A stretch of 64,000 bases of DNA, taken from Gymnorhina tibicen. Lineage: Eukaryota; Chordata; Aves; Passeriformes; Artamidae. Shown here piece by piece: positions 12,773 through 25,100 of this stretch (position 1 is its first letter; each line of letters opens with the position of its first letter). The notes under the pieces were generated by a model. That model saw only the letters and a program-made list of their open reading frames with translations. It did not search any database and was not told the origin of the DNA. The stretch lies in the NCBI GenBank assembly GCA_013399875.1, contig VXAZ01006886.1, positions 570,107-634,106 of the forward strand, in the 5' to 3' direction. Position numbers and translations under genes: made by a program.

Positions 12773-15700
12773 ACAACTGTTCCTGGGAAAGAAAAAAAAA
12801 TATAGCTGCTTGACTTGAATTTTACCTCTCATCTGTGTGACAGTTCAGTTTCTTAGTAACATTCTATTATGGCAAAAGTCTAAAATTATGTTAAAACACC
12901 TGCTAGTTATGGCAGTGTGTTAGCCTTTGTTTTATAGGCAAATATAGGATATATATATGAATATAGAATATGGATTCATCTATATTATGTAGGAATATAT
13001 GTTTTAATATAGTAGTATTTATATATTCCTTGACCACAGGCAAAAACCAGTTAAAAGTTAAAATACTTTCAACTAGAATAGCACGTTGCTCTTCACATAC
13101 CAAAAAAAAGAACAATAAAAATTAAAATGTGTTTTATCCAATTTGCCCAAATAGCAGAAATGTTATGAAGTCAAGAGAGTTCCTGGAAGTTTTCCACACT
13201 GGTGGTCATACTTATCTCTGCTGCCACCCTCTGACCTCTGTCCCCTCCCATTCCCTGTCCCCGTGCTGGGGATTCCAGTGGCACGGCCTCCCGCTCCCTG
13301 CGAGCCAGGCATGGATGCGGTGGGGTGCTGCTTCCACAGCCGGACACAAACTGCAGCATCTTCTCACCTCGAATGCTGCTGGCTGCAGAGGCGTTCTCGC
13401 TGCAGTCCAATGGCCTGATTGCCTTGTCCAAGCCCTCCCTGCAGCCAGGGCTGGTGGAGCTGCCAAGCGTGGATTAAAGAAGGTTTTAGGCTCAGCACCT
13501 CTGGCTAAAGGGGGGACCCTGCCCCGCTCAGCCTGGGGGGTCAGGGACCCTCTGTGCAGCCACACCCCCGAACTGGGCACCTGCCTGTGATGCCTCTGGT
13601 TACCACCAAAGCCCAGTAAAGCAGCAGGGCTGCAGAAAGGTGAGGGAAGCTTGTGTGGAATTGGGGGATGTTTTGGCCCAGCTGCTCAGAAGAAGAGATG
13701 TGGGACAGAGGCTGGGTGAAGAATAGGAACCACGCAGGATGAGCGGGCGTCAGGACTGGGGGAGAGGAAAAGGCAGTGGTGTTGGAACAGCCCTTTATGG
13801 GGGTGATGCAGAGCTTCCTGAGGAAAGGTTAGCAAATGCCTGTTGGGAATGGCATCCTGCTTTGGGACAGGGGTCTCAGTGGAGAACTCTCGATTTGTCT
13901 TATTTATTTTTAACAATTCAGTGATTAAAATGGCACAAGATGTTTGGGTTTAGGGAAACCAGTTCAACCAAGCAGTGGATGAGAAAATTAAAGTTTCTGA
14001 AATGCAGTAGTGTAACCCATATTACTGGGATCATGGAAGGACACATATGGGAGGATTTAAAATGTCTTGGTTCTGTTTGCTTTTTAATTTCAGATCAAAC
14101 AGGGATTTCCAGGCTCCCATGCCACAGAATTATTTTTAAAATGGGATTACACACATGAAGGTTTCTTTCCATTTACCTTAAATTTAAACAGAAAGGACTT
14201 TCCCATGGAGTACTGTGTTGGGTTGCACAAGACTGGGATGTCTGCACATCATCAAAGACAGCAAGTGACATAATTGCTGCACAATTTGTGGCTCAGGTTG
14301 AGAAGGCACTTCAATTGCAGGGGCAGGGATCCTGGCAGCAGAGAGGTTTTGGTTGCAAAGTATTCACTGGTTCTGCTTTAAAATGAGAGTAGCTTGGGAA
14401 ATGCTCATCCACAATAAGGAAGTGAGATTTCTGCTATGTTTTTAGAAGGCAGGAGAAAATATGAGCATAGCTTCTGAGGAGATTGGGATGAATTCCAAAG
14501 AAACACTTGCTCTGTGTTGCTGGAATTAAGGCAAATAGAGACTAAATAATTTGAAGGTTCTGTCTTCTCTTTTTCAAAATAATAATTTTCTAATAATATT
14601 GTGTCCTCTTAGCTCTATCCTAATGAAGTTTGTTCATCATCTTAATTGTTTAATGAATTCTTGTTTACACATAGTTTAAAAAAACTGAAGAACATATTTT
14701 ACTCATACTTTCTATGACACCTCTCTTGGATTAGGGATGACCTGTGAGTTACAGTTTCTGTCTGCTATTTTCACACAGCTTTTAACAACCAATCCCTGCA
14801 CCTTTATATCCATGGGTGAAGGATTAGTCATGTGGAGAGGAACCTGTGCAAAGTAAGCAATGTGGCACTAATATTCCCTGCTGAGGTAATAACTCCACTT
14901 TCCCAACAGGATGAGTGGAGAGGTAATTGAGATCTCAGAGAAATTAGTTACACAGACATTGCAGGCAGTGACTATGGCCCTGGTAGCTTTATGTCACCAT
15001 AACATAGTAGCTTTAGCATAACTTCCGTGTGTGTCATAGGAAGACAAACGAATTTATGAGCTTCTCAGGGCTACAACACAGGATGAACATATTGGCTGCT
15101 TGAAAGTTCCACTGAGATCTGGCAGATAAACTTAGGCATTTAGAAACAACTTTGTCAAGGAAGTCTGCTGCCCCTCATCTACATGTTTCCCATAGCTTGA
15201 GAAATTCTGCCATGGAAGTGTTGATTGATCCACAGAAGTTCTCAGATAGAAACTGTCATTCACCCTTATCCAGCCCTGTAGCCTTCTGTGGTGACTCTGT
15301 ATTTATATTACTGATATGAAATGTTGTCTGTGAGGCAATAAAGTACAGCAGAGGATGCTTCCATGGCTGTATCACAACATAGATCTGCTGTCAGCTCTCT
15401 GCTGTTTCAGCCAAGCCAGCACAGTGGAGGGGAATGATAAATGCAACTGTTTCACAGTAAAGAAGTGGTTTCAAGTTTTGGCTGAATCTGGGTTTTGAGA
15501 CAGTTGTTTCAAGTAGCTCTGACCTATCCATGCATTTTCTTTCATAACTGCAGATCCATCTAGTCTTTCAGCTTAATCCCCATTAACTGCTGCAGTAAAT
15601 TCAAGTCATCTTACTATGGTAATTCTGAGCCCTGGAAATGTTACTCCTCTGTTCTGCTTTAATAACTAGTGAAGAAGCAGCTTTAGTGAAACAGTATTGC

Positions 15701-18490
15701 ATTATTACTCTCAACCATAAGTCCAGATCCTGTTGGCTTTAAGTGCTAGAGCTGTCACATGCATGTGTGCCCACTGAGGAGCTCCTTGCTCAGCACCAGA
15801 GCCACCACCGTGCAGGATGCTAGCAGGATACCTATGCTTTCAGCATTTTGGTATTAACAGTACAAGCACCTGAAAAGATACAAGTATTTATTGTTTCCTT
15901 CGATTTATTTGTAAATGCCTGTTGTGGGGCAAGTCTACTGCAAGGGTGCTTTGGAGACTGAAGTCTCCAGCATTGACAGAGCTGCAGAGCCTGGTCAGGG
16001 CAGTGGGGGCTGTGGGACAGCGTGTCCCTGCTCCACATGGGGCTCCTGCCACGCTGTCCCCTGCCATGCTGTCCCCTGCCACTTGCCTGTTGCCATGGAG
16101 AGCAGATTTGGTCCTGCACACTCATGGGTCCCGTGTGGCTCTTCTCTGCCGGGGTAATCTGCTGTCACCGTGGTCATCACAACAACTGGGCTTTTTCCTT
16201 TTTTTTAATATACTCTTCTCTGTACCACGTCTCATTTTCAGCTGCCTACATACACTCATGGTGTCAGCAGCATGATGTGCTACTGCTCGTTTAAACTGGG
16301 AGACAAAACCCTGATGTGCTCTGCTCACAAAATTGCTTGGTACTCCTGTATGTTCTGCAAGGTTACTTAGGATACATAGAGCACTGTTTCACCTTTTGTC
16401 TTTAAAGTGATGTAGGATGAATATCTTTCAAATGGAAAGACGGGTGACTGGAAAAAAAGGGGGAAAAACAAGTAACAAGATCAAAGACATAAATAGAACA
16501 AAATATGCACAAGAGATCTCATCTGAGATCAAAGATGTGAACGTAATTACCATGAATAAGACGTGCAGGGCTCACCAGAACAGAATGGTTTGTGCGCCTG
16601 GAGAATTCTGCAGAAATAAACCATTCTGTGGGAAATCGAGCGCTCCACAGAGTGACGAAAGGACATTTATTCTGCACTGGAGGGAGAATAGCAGAAAACC
16701 CACCATTACAGCAGGGTTGCTTATTGCTGCCTGACCCTGTGCAGGGCTGCAGCCATCGAAGCAGCTCAAACGAAATCTCTGAACCTTTTATGTTAAAAGA
16801 TTCTGATCTGGGGCAAAAAAAACCCCAAACCCCAGCTCTTTAACCCTGGGAGGTGTGTAGTTCTTAGGCAGACATTTTCAAGGGCAAATGTAGTGATTGT
16901 GTTATGAGTGCAGTTGGAAGAAAAACAATTGCTTCTGTTAAGCTTAACACATAGAGGAATTGTGCAGAGCATAAATCATTTCTTTTCACTAACCCTGTTT
17001 GGTCAGGGATTGTGATAGTATTTTTGGTTTTTATGGCTGTTATGTACACGTGTCCACAGGCCCTAGCAGAAAATCCTTAGAAATGCAATAAATAAATAAT
17101 AGAAGTCTAGAAGAGAGTGTAAGAAAAGTTACAGTGACTGAGCTGAAATTGCAAACGTCTGATTCTTCTGTATGAGCTATATGCTGGTTGTAGATACAAG
17201 AATATTGTTTGATTTTTAGTGGAGTTACTAAATAAGTGCCACTAAAAGTAGAAAAGAAAAAATAAATCTTTCTTCTTCTTTTCCCAAGAACACAGATCTG
17301 GGCACTGATCACTCCTTCCTATGTGTCCAGATGAGATGTGCCTTTGCCATGAATGTCTCAAACCTGATGAGAGCATGGAAACTCAATGAGTTTTAGGAAT
17401 GATTTTTGGTTTACCTCTCTCTTTCTGCTGGCATGAAACAGAAATTCAGACACAGGGGTACATATCAAGCTTATTTTCACTGGGGAGAGAGATCAAAAAG
17501 GAAATCATGTATGCTGAGCCTAATGTCAAGGCTTATTTTCACAGAAACATTACTAGAACTGTGTTTAGCATGTAGATGATTTTATTTTAACAGTAGGCTA
17601 GTCCATCTTTGTACAGAAATACCTCCTGTAGGGAACCTGGAAAGCATGTGCAGTTTAGAAATGAGCATTTCCACTGCATTCCTCTGCCTGCTTTGTTTTT
17701 GGGAAGAGCCCACTGCTGTCCATAGGTTCTGTGTGTGTGACTTTGAGTCAAACACTGGAAGTACAACCACTGTCTGTGTCAGATCTCATGTGGATCTGTA
17801 CAGCCTGTGACAGAAATCCTGCTTTTCCATGACAGTGGGCTTCCTGTCTCCGTTGCAAAATCCCCATCAGCAGTCATGGTGTGGTACTGTGCCAGATAAT
17901 GCCTTCAAAGGGTCATTTCTGCACATTTCCTCCTCCCATGACAAAAAGGAGGGCTGATTCTGCTGTAGGTACATTCTGCAGGTACTGTAGAATTTATATG
18001 GCATAACAATAAATGTCAAACTGTATCATTTTCATCAGGCAAAAAATTAGTTTACTTAGTAAAAATGTACAGCTTCTCCTTTTTTCTTTGGAAGAATAGG
18101 CCCGATTCTGCCTTCAGTCACGTCCCCACGATCTTTATGAAATAGAGGGATACAGACCAGAGGTGTAGAGATTGAACTGAGAGAACGCTCTGTCCTTTTG
18201 CAGGGGATGTTACTTCACAAAAAGAGCTCTTTCCAGTCTTTAGACCAAAATGATGTATGATGTATTATCTTAAGATCATCAGTTACTGTCAGATTGGAGA
18301 CTGAGGAGAGTTTATTTTGTGATGTTCACGACTGTTTCTGTTCTCCTGCCAGCCTTTGCTTTAACTTCAGTTCTCTCAGGAATCAGTAAACTCACTCATG
18401 GTACGAATTTCTATATTTTTTTTTTTAGCTTGAAGGTGTTTCTAGCATTCACAGATGTTTTCAAAATAACAAGAATGCCCATAGTTGTGG
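12773..18490. other. Intergenic: no gene
   Basis: AT-rich with a GC-rich patch at 13,200-13,620 that carries overlapping short frames without domains. An AT microsatellite-like tract lies at about 12,950-13,030 and a 15-bp tandem duplication at 16,053-16,082. No gene was recognised. Confidence 0.5.
16053..16082. repeat. 15-bp tandem duplication
   Basis: GCTGTCCCCTGCCAT is followed directly by a copy differing only in the last base. Confidence 0.9.
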
Positions 18491-18492
18491 AG

Positions 18493-18585
18493 AGGCTGTG
18501 GTAGGTGACTCTGCTTGAGAAAGGGGTTGGATAAAATAACCTCCACTGGTTCCTGCCAGTCTCATTCAGGCTGTGACTCTCTATT
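18493..18585 (+). mobile_element. CR1-type LINE 3' end (relic)
   Basis: In order on the + strand are TAGGTGACTCTGCTTGAG, GGGGTTGGATAAAATAACCT, CCACTGGTTCCTGCCAG and a terminal CTGTGACTCTC. These match the CR1 3' end pattern (GTGACCCTGCTTGAGC, GGGGTTGGACTAGATGACCT, CCAGAGGTCCCTTCCAA, terminal ATTCTGTG units). The copy is 5'-truncated, as CR1 usually is, and moderately diverged. Confidence 0.72.
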
Positions 18586-18736
18586 TTTAAGTTCTCAGTC
18601 TCTTCATTTGGAGTCAGGTGATACAGCAGTAGAAACCTCTGTCCTGTTTTATTCTATAAATGTTATCCATTCTACAAAATGGGCTCCACAGCTCTGATGA
18701 TCACAAACTCTGTAAGTGATTTAGTCTAGTATATTT

Positions 18737-18790
18737 AGTTATTTTCCTTAGATAATACTATAGAGTTGTTTTCTTTAGATAATACTATGG
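18737..18790. repeat. 27-bp tandem duplication
   Basis: Two adjacent 27-bp copies (18,737-18,763 and 18,764-18,790) share the TTAGATAATACTAT core and differ at three positions. Confidence 0.9.
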
Positions 18791-19142
18791 ATTTTGGTTC
18801 AACTAAGTGCTAAAATGCCAAAGGCAGGCACACGAATAATCTTGAGGAAGTCAAGAGAGGTGCTTTTATACTCAATACTTAAGCTTAAGTGCTTGGCTGA
18901 ATAAAAGCCATCCTCCTGATTTTCACTAAGACGGCACTGAGAAAAACACGTACTTTGTGCAGCAGAGAGAGGGGTGCGTGTGAGTCTCTATCTTTTACAC
19001 AGCCTTTGAAATTCTGATGCTTAACTGTAAGCATTGATGCAGAGTTGTCTGTCAAAACACAATTCACTGCTTAGCAATGAAGTGAACTGGATTTTGGGCA
19101 AACATTATCTTGCCCAATGACCAAATAGTTATTTGGATTTTC

Positions 19143-19159
19143 TTTTTTTTTTTTTTTTT
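19143..19159. repeat. Poly(T) run, 17 bases
   Basis: Seventeen consecutive T. No retroposon body is recognisable next to it. Confidence 0.9.
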
Positions 19160-21880
19160 GTACTGAGCTGTCTAACCTATTTTCTGGGCCAGTATCGACT
19201 GAAGAGAAGCTCTCCTCCCCATCACCTCAGTCTGCTATGCAAGTATTCAGTCAGTTCAAATAATTTATTATTACCTGAGAGCTGCTGTAGCTCATGGCAA
19301 CTGTGAGCAGCCATCAGAGCACCACAAGGCAGCTAAAAGGCAGTATGGAGAAAGAAAGCCATAGATATGCTCTCTACTCTCCAAATGTATATCCCTTTCA
19401 AATTTTTTTTGGACTCATTACCCACAGGTTATATTGAATATATCTAAATTGTAAGATTAAGATTACTGTGCCCCAAAGTCAGTAAAAGCATGTTATGGGG
19501 CACTGTGGGCTTGTCCCACCCCTGCAAAGGGAACCAGTACTGGGATCTCTCACCATTGTCAGGGCACATGAGTTCATCTGCCCTCTTTCAAAAACACATT
19601 CACTGTCTTTGAAAAAGAAAGGAAAGTTCTACATATCCACAGCATTTAAGGAAATTAAAGCAGTGAGAGCTGGGTTTCAGTACAGGATCAGTACAGGTCA
19701 GGCCCTTGTTTCGTGGGTGGCAGTGCTGTCTCTGCAGCACGGGACCTCCTGTTTGAACTGGCAGTGTCAAAATATTTTGACCTGCCCTCTCCCTAAAATT
19801 AAACCCTTCCTTGCAATTACGGAAATGAAAAGTTTTACAGTGGGTGTTAAGATAATGCAAACCTTAGTTTAAATGGGAATCAGAGCTGGGATGTGTGTAT
19901 CGAAGACTATTTGAGTTACATTCAGCACTGTTTATGGGTTCTCAGGAGTTGCAGAGCCTGTTAAAAATGAAATAAAGCTTATGCAAAGGGGCTTATGTTT
20001 TCTATTCTTCTGAAAAAGAAATAAAGAGGAAAACATATTTGTGCCTGTTCAAAGGCTGCCCAAGGACAGCTTTCATTCTTTGTGACCCAGTTACATTAAA
20101 TGCTTTCACAGGAACTCCTCTAACACTTATTAAAAAAAAAAAAGAAAAAGAAAGGAAAACACAGATCAGTGCTTCTGATCTTCACTCTGAGGACACATCC
20201 AGGCTTGGAGCCATTGACAGATATCTTGCATCCCTTGTTACCTGTACAAAAATTAAACAAAACAAGAGATGAGCAGCACTGGATCTGAGAAATGAACTCT
20301 GTCCATGGAACTATTAAATGCCATAGTTTAAGATCATCTTGTTTTTAAGAAGAAGCACAATCAGTTGTAACTTTGGCCGGTACAAGATGACATATTGCTC
20401 TTACCCTCTTTCTCTGGTAATTTTTTTTCCCCTTTTGGCACTATGTGAGTCCTTTGAGTATTTTGTCTGGTACCACCAGACCTCCCCAGTCCAGCTGAAA
20501 GTTTTCACTGGCTTTTGACAGAAGGTCAAAATGCAGTGCTGCATTGGACATCCAGGGGCAGTGGTGCTTGTCACACAGGAGCCCAATCCCTTTGAAACTG
20601 ATGGGCCTCAGTGTGCCCTGTGGCTTGAATCCTGACTGGGATTATACAGGAGCTCATCCCTCTACAGATATTGTTGACAAATAAAGTGTGTTACAGACTT
20701 TGCTGCATCCTACCTAAATCCCAAATCAGTCTGTGCTTTGAGGGACAAAAAGCAAAGCTCTTTCTGCTACTTCTTGGTATTGCATCTAAATAATGGTGTT
20801 TGCTGCTATTTGAGGAACATGAAGCTGGAAGGTTTCTTGGGAGTTTCGGTATATCCCTTTCCATCTGCCAGGGTTTCCAGAAGTGAAAGAGGGTACACAG
20901 AGCTCCAGAGAGCACTAGGCAGCAGTACTGCATGTACACAGTGACAGAAAAAGCCTTCTGTGGAAACTTGGAGTTCTTTTGGGTATCTTGTTGTCAGTGA
21001 CTGAAATAGTTGCAAATATTTTCTTTTCAGTGGTGTTGCTTTCTGATGAAGGAGGAAATACAAACTAATGAAGTCTGTTGTAGCTGCTTGCTGTGATTTG
21101 AAGAAGTTAAGATATTCACTATCCACTGTATTAATTCCCTTGACACTGTACCGTTAGATTTGCCAAAATTAAAAAAATTTTGAAAAATTCAATGTTTTCT
21201 TGATACGAGCACTGAATTCTTGTGTTTTTCCGTCACACGAATATTGAGTCATTGATATTTTATGTGTCACACAGAATGGTTGAGATATCAGAGAAAACTA
21301 ATGATTTGCATAAGCATCCCAGAGGCATTTTTGGCTTCCCAGCATGCAGAAGCTTTAGCCTGTTGTCTTCACACAGAGTCTGCTGTAATGCTGCATGCCA
21401 GAGATGATAATTCACTTTGTGAAACATGATCAGAAGAACCTTTATGGAGGTGTGACAGATGCAGCTGTAGCCATCACTTGAAGCACTTTTCCATAACCTT
21501 AAAAATGTGTCGCCTTCTGATTTTCTTTCTTGATGACTTCTTTAGGTATTGTTGAGTTGCAGCTGTCATAGGCAATGAAAGTCCTAAAAGAGCAAGGGAA
21601 TATAAAGGTTAAAGTGCCCGCAGCCACAGTTTCAGGACTTAATTGGACACTAGCTACTCAACTATGAGCATTCCCCCAGAGAATGGTGGAGTTCTTGCAG
21701 GCTTCAAACAATGGAGATGCGTGGGTTGATGCCATCTGCAGCCTAGGGCTGGTGGAACAAAAAGATGTTTGAAGAAGAGGGAAATTCTCAGAGATATGGT
21801 AGAATGGGAATGATCTGAAAGTAATCAATCATTAGGGTGACATAAATCACAACACACAAGAGCCCAGAGCCAGGAGATGT
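19160..21880. other. Intergenic: no gene
   Basis: No coding frame with a domain. An A run lies at 20,132-20,143. Nothing else was recognised. Confidence 0.5.
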
Positions 21881-21884
21881 CAAA

Positions 21885-22130
21885 TACCGCCCGCGGCGCG
21901 TCAGTCTCTCTGGCATCACCACTTTTGTGTGTTGTGCCACTGCTCTTTTGTGGGCCATCAATTTTGTGGGGTGATGAAACCCAAGAATGCCGGGCTGCCC
22001 CTTACTGGCTAATGCAGCTTTATGATTGCGCACCCTAACGTGCGCTTGGGGCGCATTCATCCCGTGACCCGAGCGAACAATCGATTGTGAACTGGGTGCC
22101 AAACCCGCCAGATGTTGCTTGATCTCATAA
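21885..22130. promoter_or_regulatory. Isolated CpG-rich element with SOX-like palindrome
   Basis: About 16 CpGs fall in roughly 245 bp in the middle of CpG-poor DNA, including a GCCCGCGGCGCG cluster. It contains the perfect palindrome ACAATCGATTGT (22,077-22,088), two facing SOX-type ACAAT sites. It also holds a degenerate CTCF-like match on the - strand at 21,994-22,008. No coding frame fits and no known repeat family was recognised. It may be a deeply conserved element, an orphan CpG island or a young insertion. Confidence 0.4.
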
Positions 22131-25100
22131 TTACGTTAGTGCTGTTGCTCCAGTGCAGCAGCACCAAAACAATACCAGCCAGTCTGGGGCACAAAGAGAG
22201 GCTGCAGCTCTCATGTGGTCATCTGGTCCACGCTTGACATTTTTTGCCTAAAGCTCTCAGATGTTAAACTTAATTTCTCTTCCTTGATTATAAGCAAAAT
22301 GATCTGTGCACAATATTAAAAAAACATTTATCAGCTGGAAAACAGCAAAAGGCATGGCATAAACTCATATAAATGTTAATGAAAGGCAGACAAAATTAAG
22401 CAACAGTATTGTATTCTTTTATACTTTTATACACTTTTACTTAAGAGAATCTAGGAGAGAAGGTCAGAACAGGATTGAAAAATAAGCACAAAAAATATTG
22501 TTTTGAAATTTACACCAACTCTTCCTATTGTTTAAAACATTGGTCTGGAAGTCCTGTTAAACGGAATAAGCATAATCCTCCTTTAACTTATTCTGATATT
22601 GATCATCAGATCAATGTAAATCATAAATCCCTTTATTTCAATAGAAAGGCTTCATCTTTCTACTGTTGCCTATTAAAAAAACCCATGAATTTTTGGCTGC
22701 CTAACTCCTTCCAAGAAACTGTACAAAGTGGTAAAAAAAAGACTGTGGTGGTTGTCTAACGGGGTCTATTCCTCCGAGTTAGGGTGATGCTCTTTGGATG
22801 GTCTACAGGGCAGTCTGAGCACAAGGCTCAGGTCCCAGTACAAAAGTACTTGAAGGCACAGGAATCAGATTATCCTTCATCTTGTCATATTGAGTTTCAA
22901 TTTGCTAATTTAGAGCTGAAATACAGCAAGGACGTTTTCATCCCATTTTTTTCAGCCCTCAGCCCCCCAGACTACCAATGGGCACATCGCCCCTTTCCTT
23001 CACCTGTCTTCCAGCCTACAGGGCTCCAAGACCTCTGCTTGAGTTCCTCAGCACTGGTGCTGTACATGGGAGCAGTAGGGCTCTGCATAGCCCACTGTAA
23101 TTTTCTGCTTTTTCAAATAAATGTGGTGAGTTCTTATCAGCAGCAAGTCTGAAATTACAGCATTTTCCTTCCCTCTCAATTGTGAGCTACAACATATACC
23201 TCAGACTAGGCACAAGGAAAATTGTAGCACAGGACAGAAACTATCAGCTAAAAAGATTTTCTAAACAATACAAGTTGGCCTCAGCATGCCATACCAATAT
23301 TCTCCATCTTGCAGTATTTTCATTTCAACTAAGACTATAAAGTCATGCCACATATAAGAGAAATTTTATTTCCTGTACTACTACAGTTTTTCAGCATAAT
23401 GGCCCATGTAGATCAGTGGGCAAATATTACATCCTAAAGTTTCAAATAATTGCCATCTTTATGTTTCATATCTGCTCTTTAATAAATGTTATTTTACACA
23501 GTGCAATTAGACGTCAGGATGTAAAACTGAGAGTAATCCTGAACCTTTTTGCAGAGCTTGGTATTTTCAGGGTGCACTGACATCTAGATTCTGATCTAGC
23601 TAATGGCACAAATCTGAAGCAATTTCCTAGAAATCAGTACAATTACATCAGCACAATCCCCATAAAACTAGGATGAGAGTCAGACCTTTATTTCTTTTCC
23701 AGCCTGCTCTAGAGATACAGTATTTTCCATTTAGTCAACTGAAGAGACTGTAAAGGTATAGAAAGAAATGATACAACTAAATTTTACTATTTCACATTTG
23801 GAAAACTTGGTTATTATTTTACCATAAGCTTATGCAGGAAAAAGAGAGTGCTGCCGTGAAATGGAAAAAGTTCTCCTCAGGTGTTGTATCATGAAATCCA
23901 AGGAAGTGACATCAAAGATTAAACCTGGCCCATTTACTTTTAAGCTATTTTGTTTAAGTATCAGATTTTATGTCTGGAGATTTTCTCTACTCTGTGAATT
24001 TTATTTCTTTTTGCAAGCATAAAACTGAATAAGGATCAAGAAGAATTTATTTTGTCACCCCAGCACAAACATAAGACTCTCATGTTGGCCCCTGAAATTC
24101 TTTTGACAGTTTTGGGTGTTTGGTATGGAGCAGCTGCACAGTGGGGTCAGTGCGCACAGCAAACGTGGTGCAGGGTAGGTTTTACAAGCAGGAGGCAGTT
24201 GTCTGCCCATGGAGAGCCCTGGCTCTCCTACTGCCAGAGCAGCCTTTTTGTTCCAAGGACAATCTTCTGCACTGCCTGGTCACATTGAGACAGGCGCAAT
24301 TTTGTGTGGGATAACGTCTCTTGGTCATTGCTCTGTCTGGAAAGGAGAAGTGGGAGTGCCAGTGCTGTCTGGGCAGGCAGAGGTGCCGTGGTGTCTCCTC
24401 ACACCCTGTGAGGCCACAGCCTGTTGCCAGCTCTGCTGCCTTCCTGGGCTGAGAGTCGTTCCCTTTGATTCATTTCAGTAGTTCAGAAGAATGACAGAAG
24501 ATGCTCGTCGGGAAACTACAGGAAAACTTCCAAACTCTTATGGGAGAAAGAACTAAACGGACACAAAAGGCCCTGTTTTGGTTAATGGGAGCCAATAGGG
24601 AGAGCAGATCAGGGATAGGTGAGGTGGGGACAGTGGGAGAGGTGGTTCTGGGCCGACCCATTGCCTGCAGGCAGCAAGGTGCCCTGGAAGTCCTTGGTAC
24701 ATGGAGGTCTCCTTTGGGACTCTCTGGCATGGGCCAGCCCTCACCCCTGTCCTGGTGTTCTCTGGAGCTTTTACCTGGACTTTAAGGAGCTGGGGAAGTC
24801 CAGAGGAGTGTGGAAAGTTTGGTATGGGTAAGATGTGAATCTGTCATGCTAAATTTTGTTCCAAGTCCAAAACTGAAAACTTTTTCTGTGGGAAGAAGTT
24901 AACTGGAACTGATGAAGTTTCTTTTCATGGATTATTTAAGCAGTACAAGATGTTGTTAATGCTGAGTTTCTTCCATGTTATTTGGGAAAGTATGTCTGAT
25001 TATGTAAATTAAAAGTTGCTGCTTAAAAATATTTTGCTTGAGAGATTGCAAAGGCAACACAGTAAATGAATTAAGATCAGAGAGTCTTGCTCAAGTGAGA

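Noticed and set aside
21265..21285. CACAGAATGGTTGAG, similar to an inverted CR1 3' end
   Set aside because: Similarity stops after 15 bases. The GTTGGAAGGGACC block that should follow is absent.
22475..22759. 94-codon Lys/Ser/Tyr-rich + strand frame
   Set aside because: Composition simply reflects AT-rich DNA. There is no domain or transposase-like motif.
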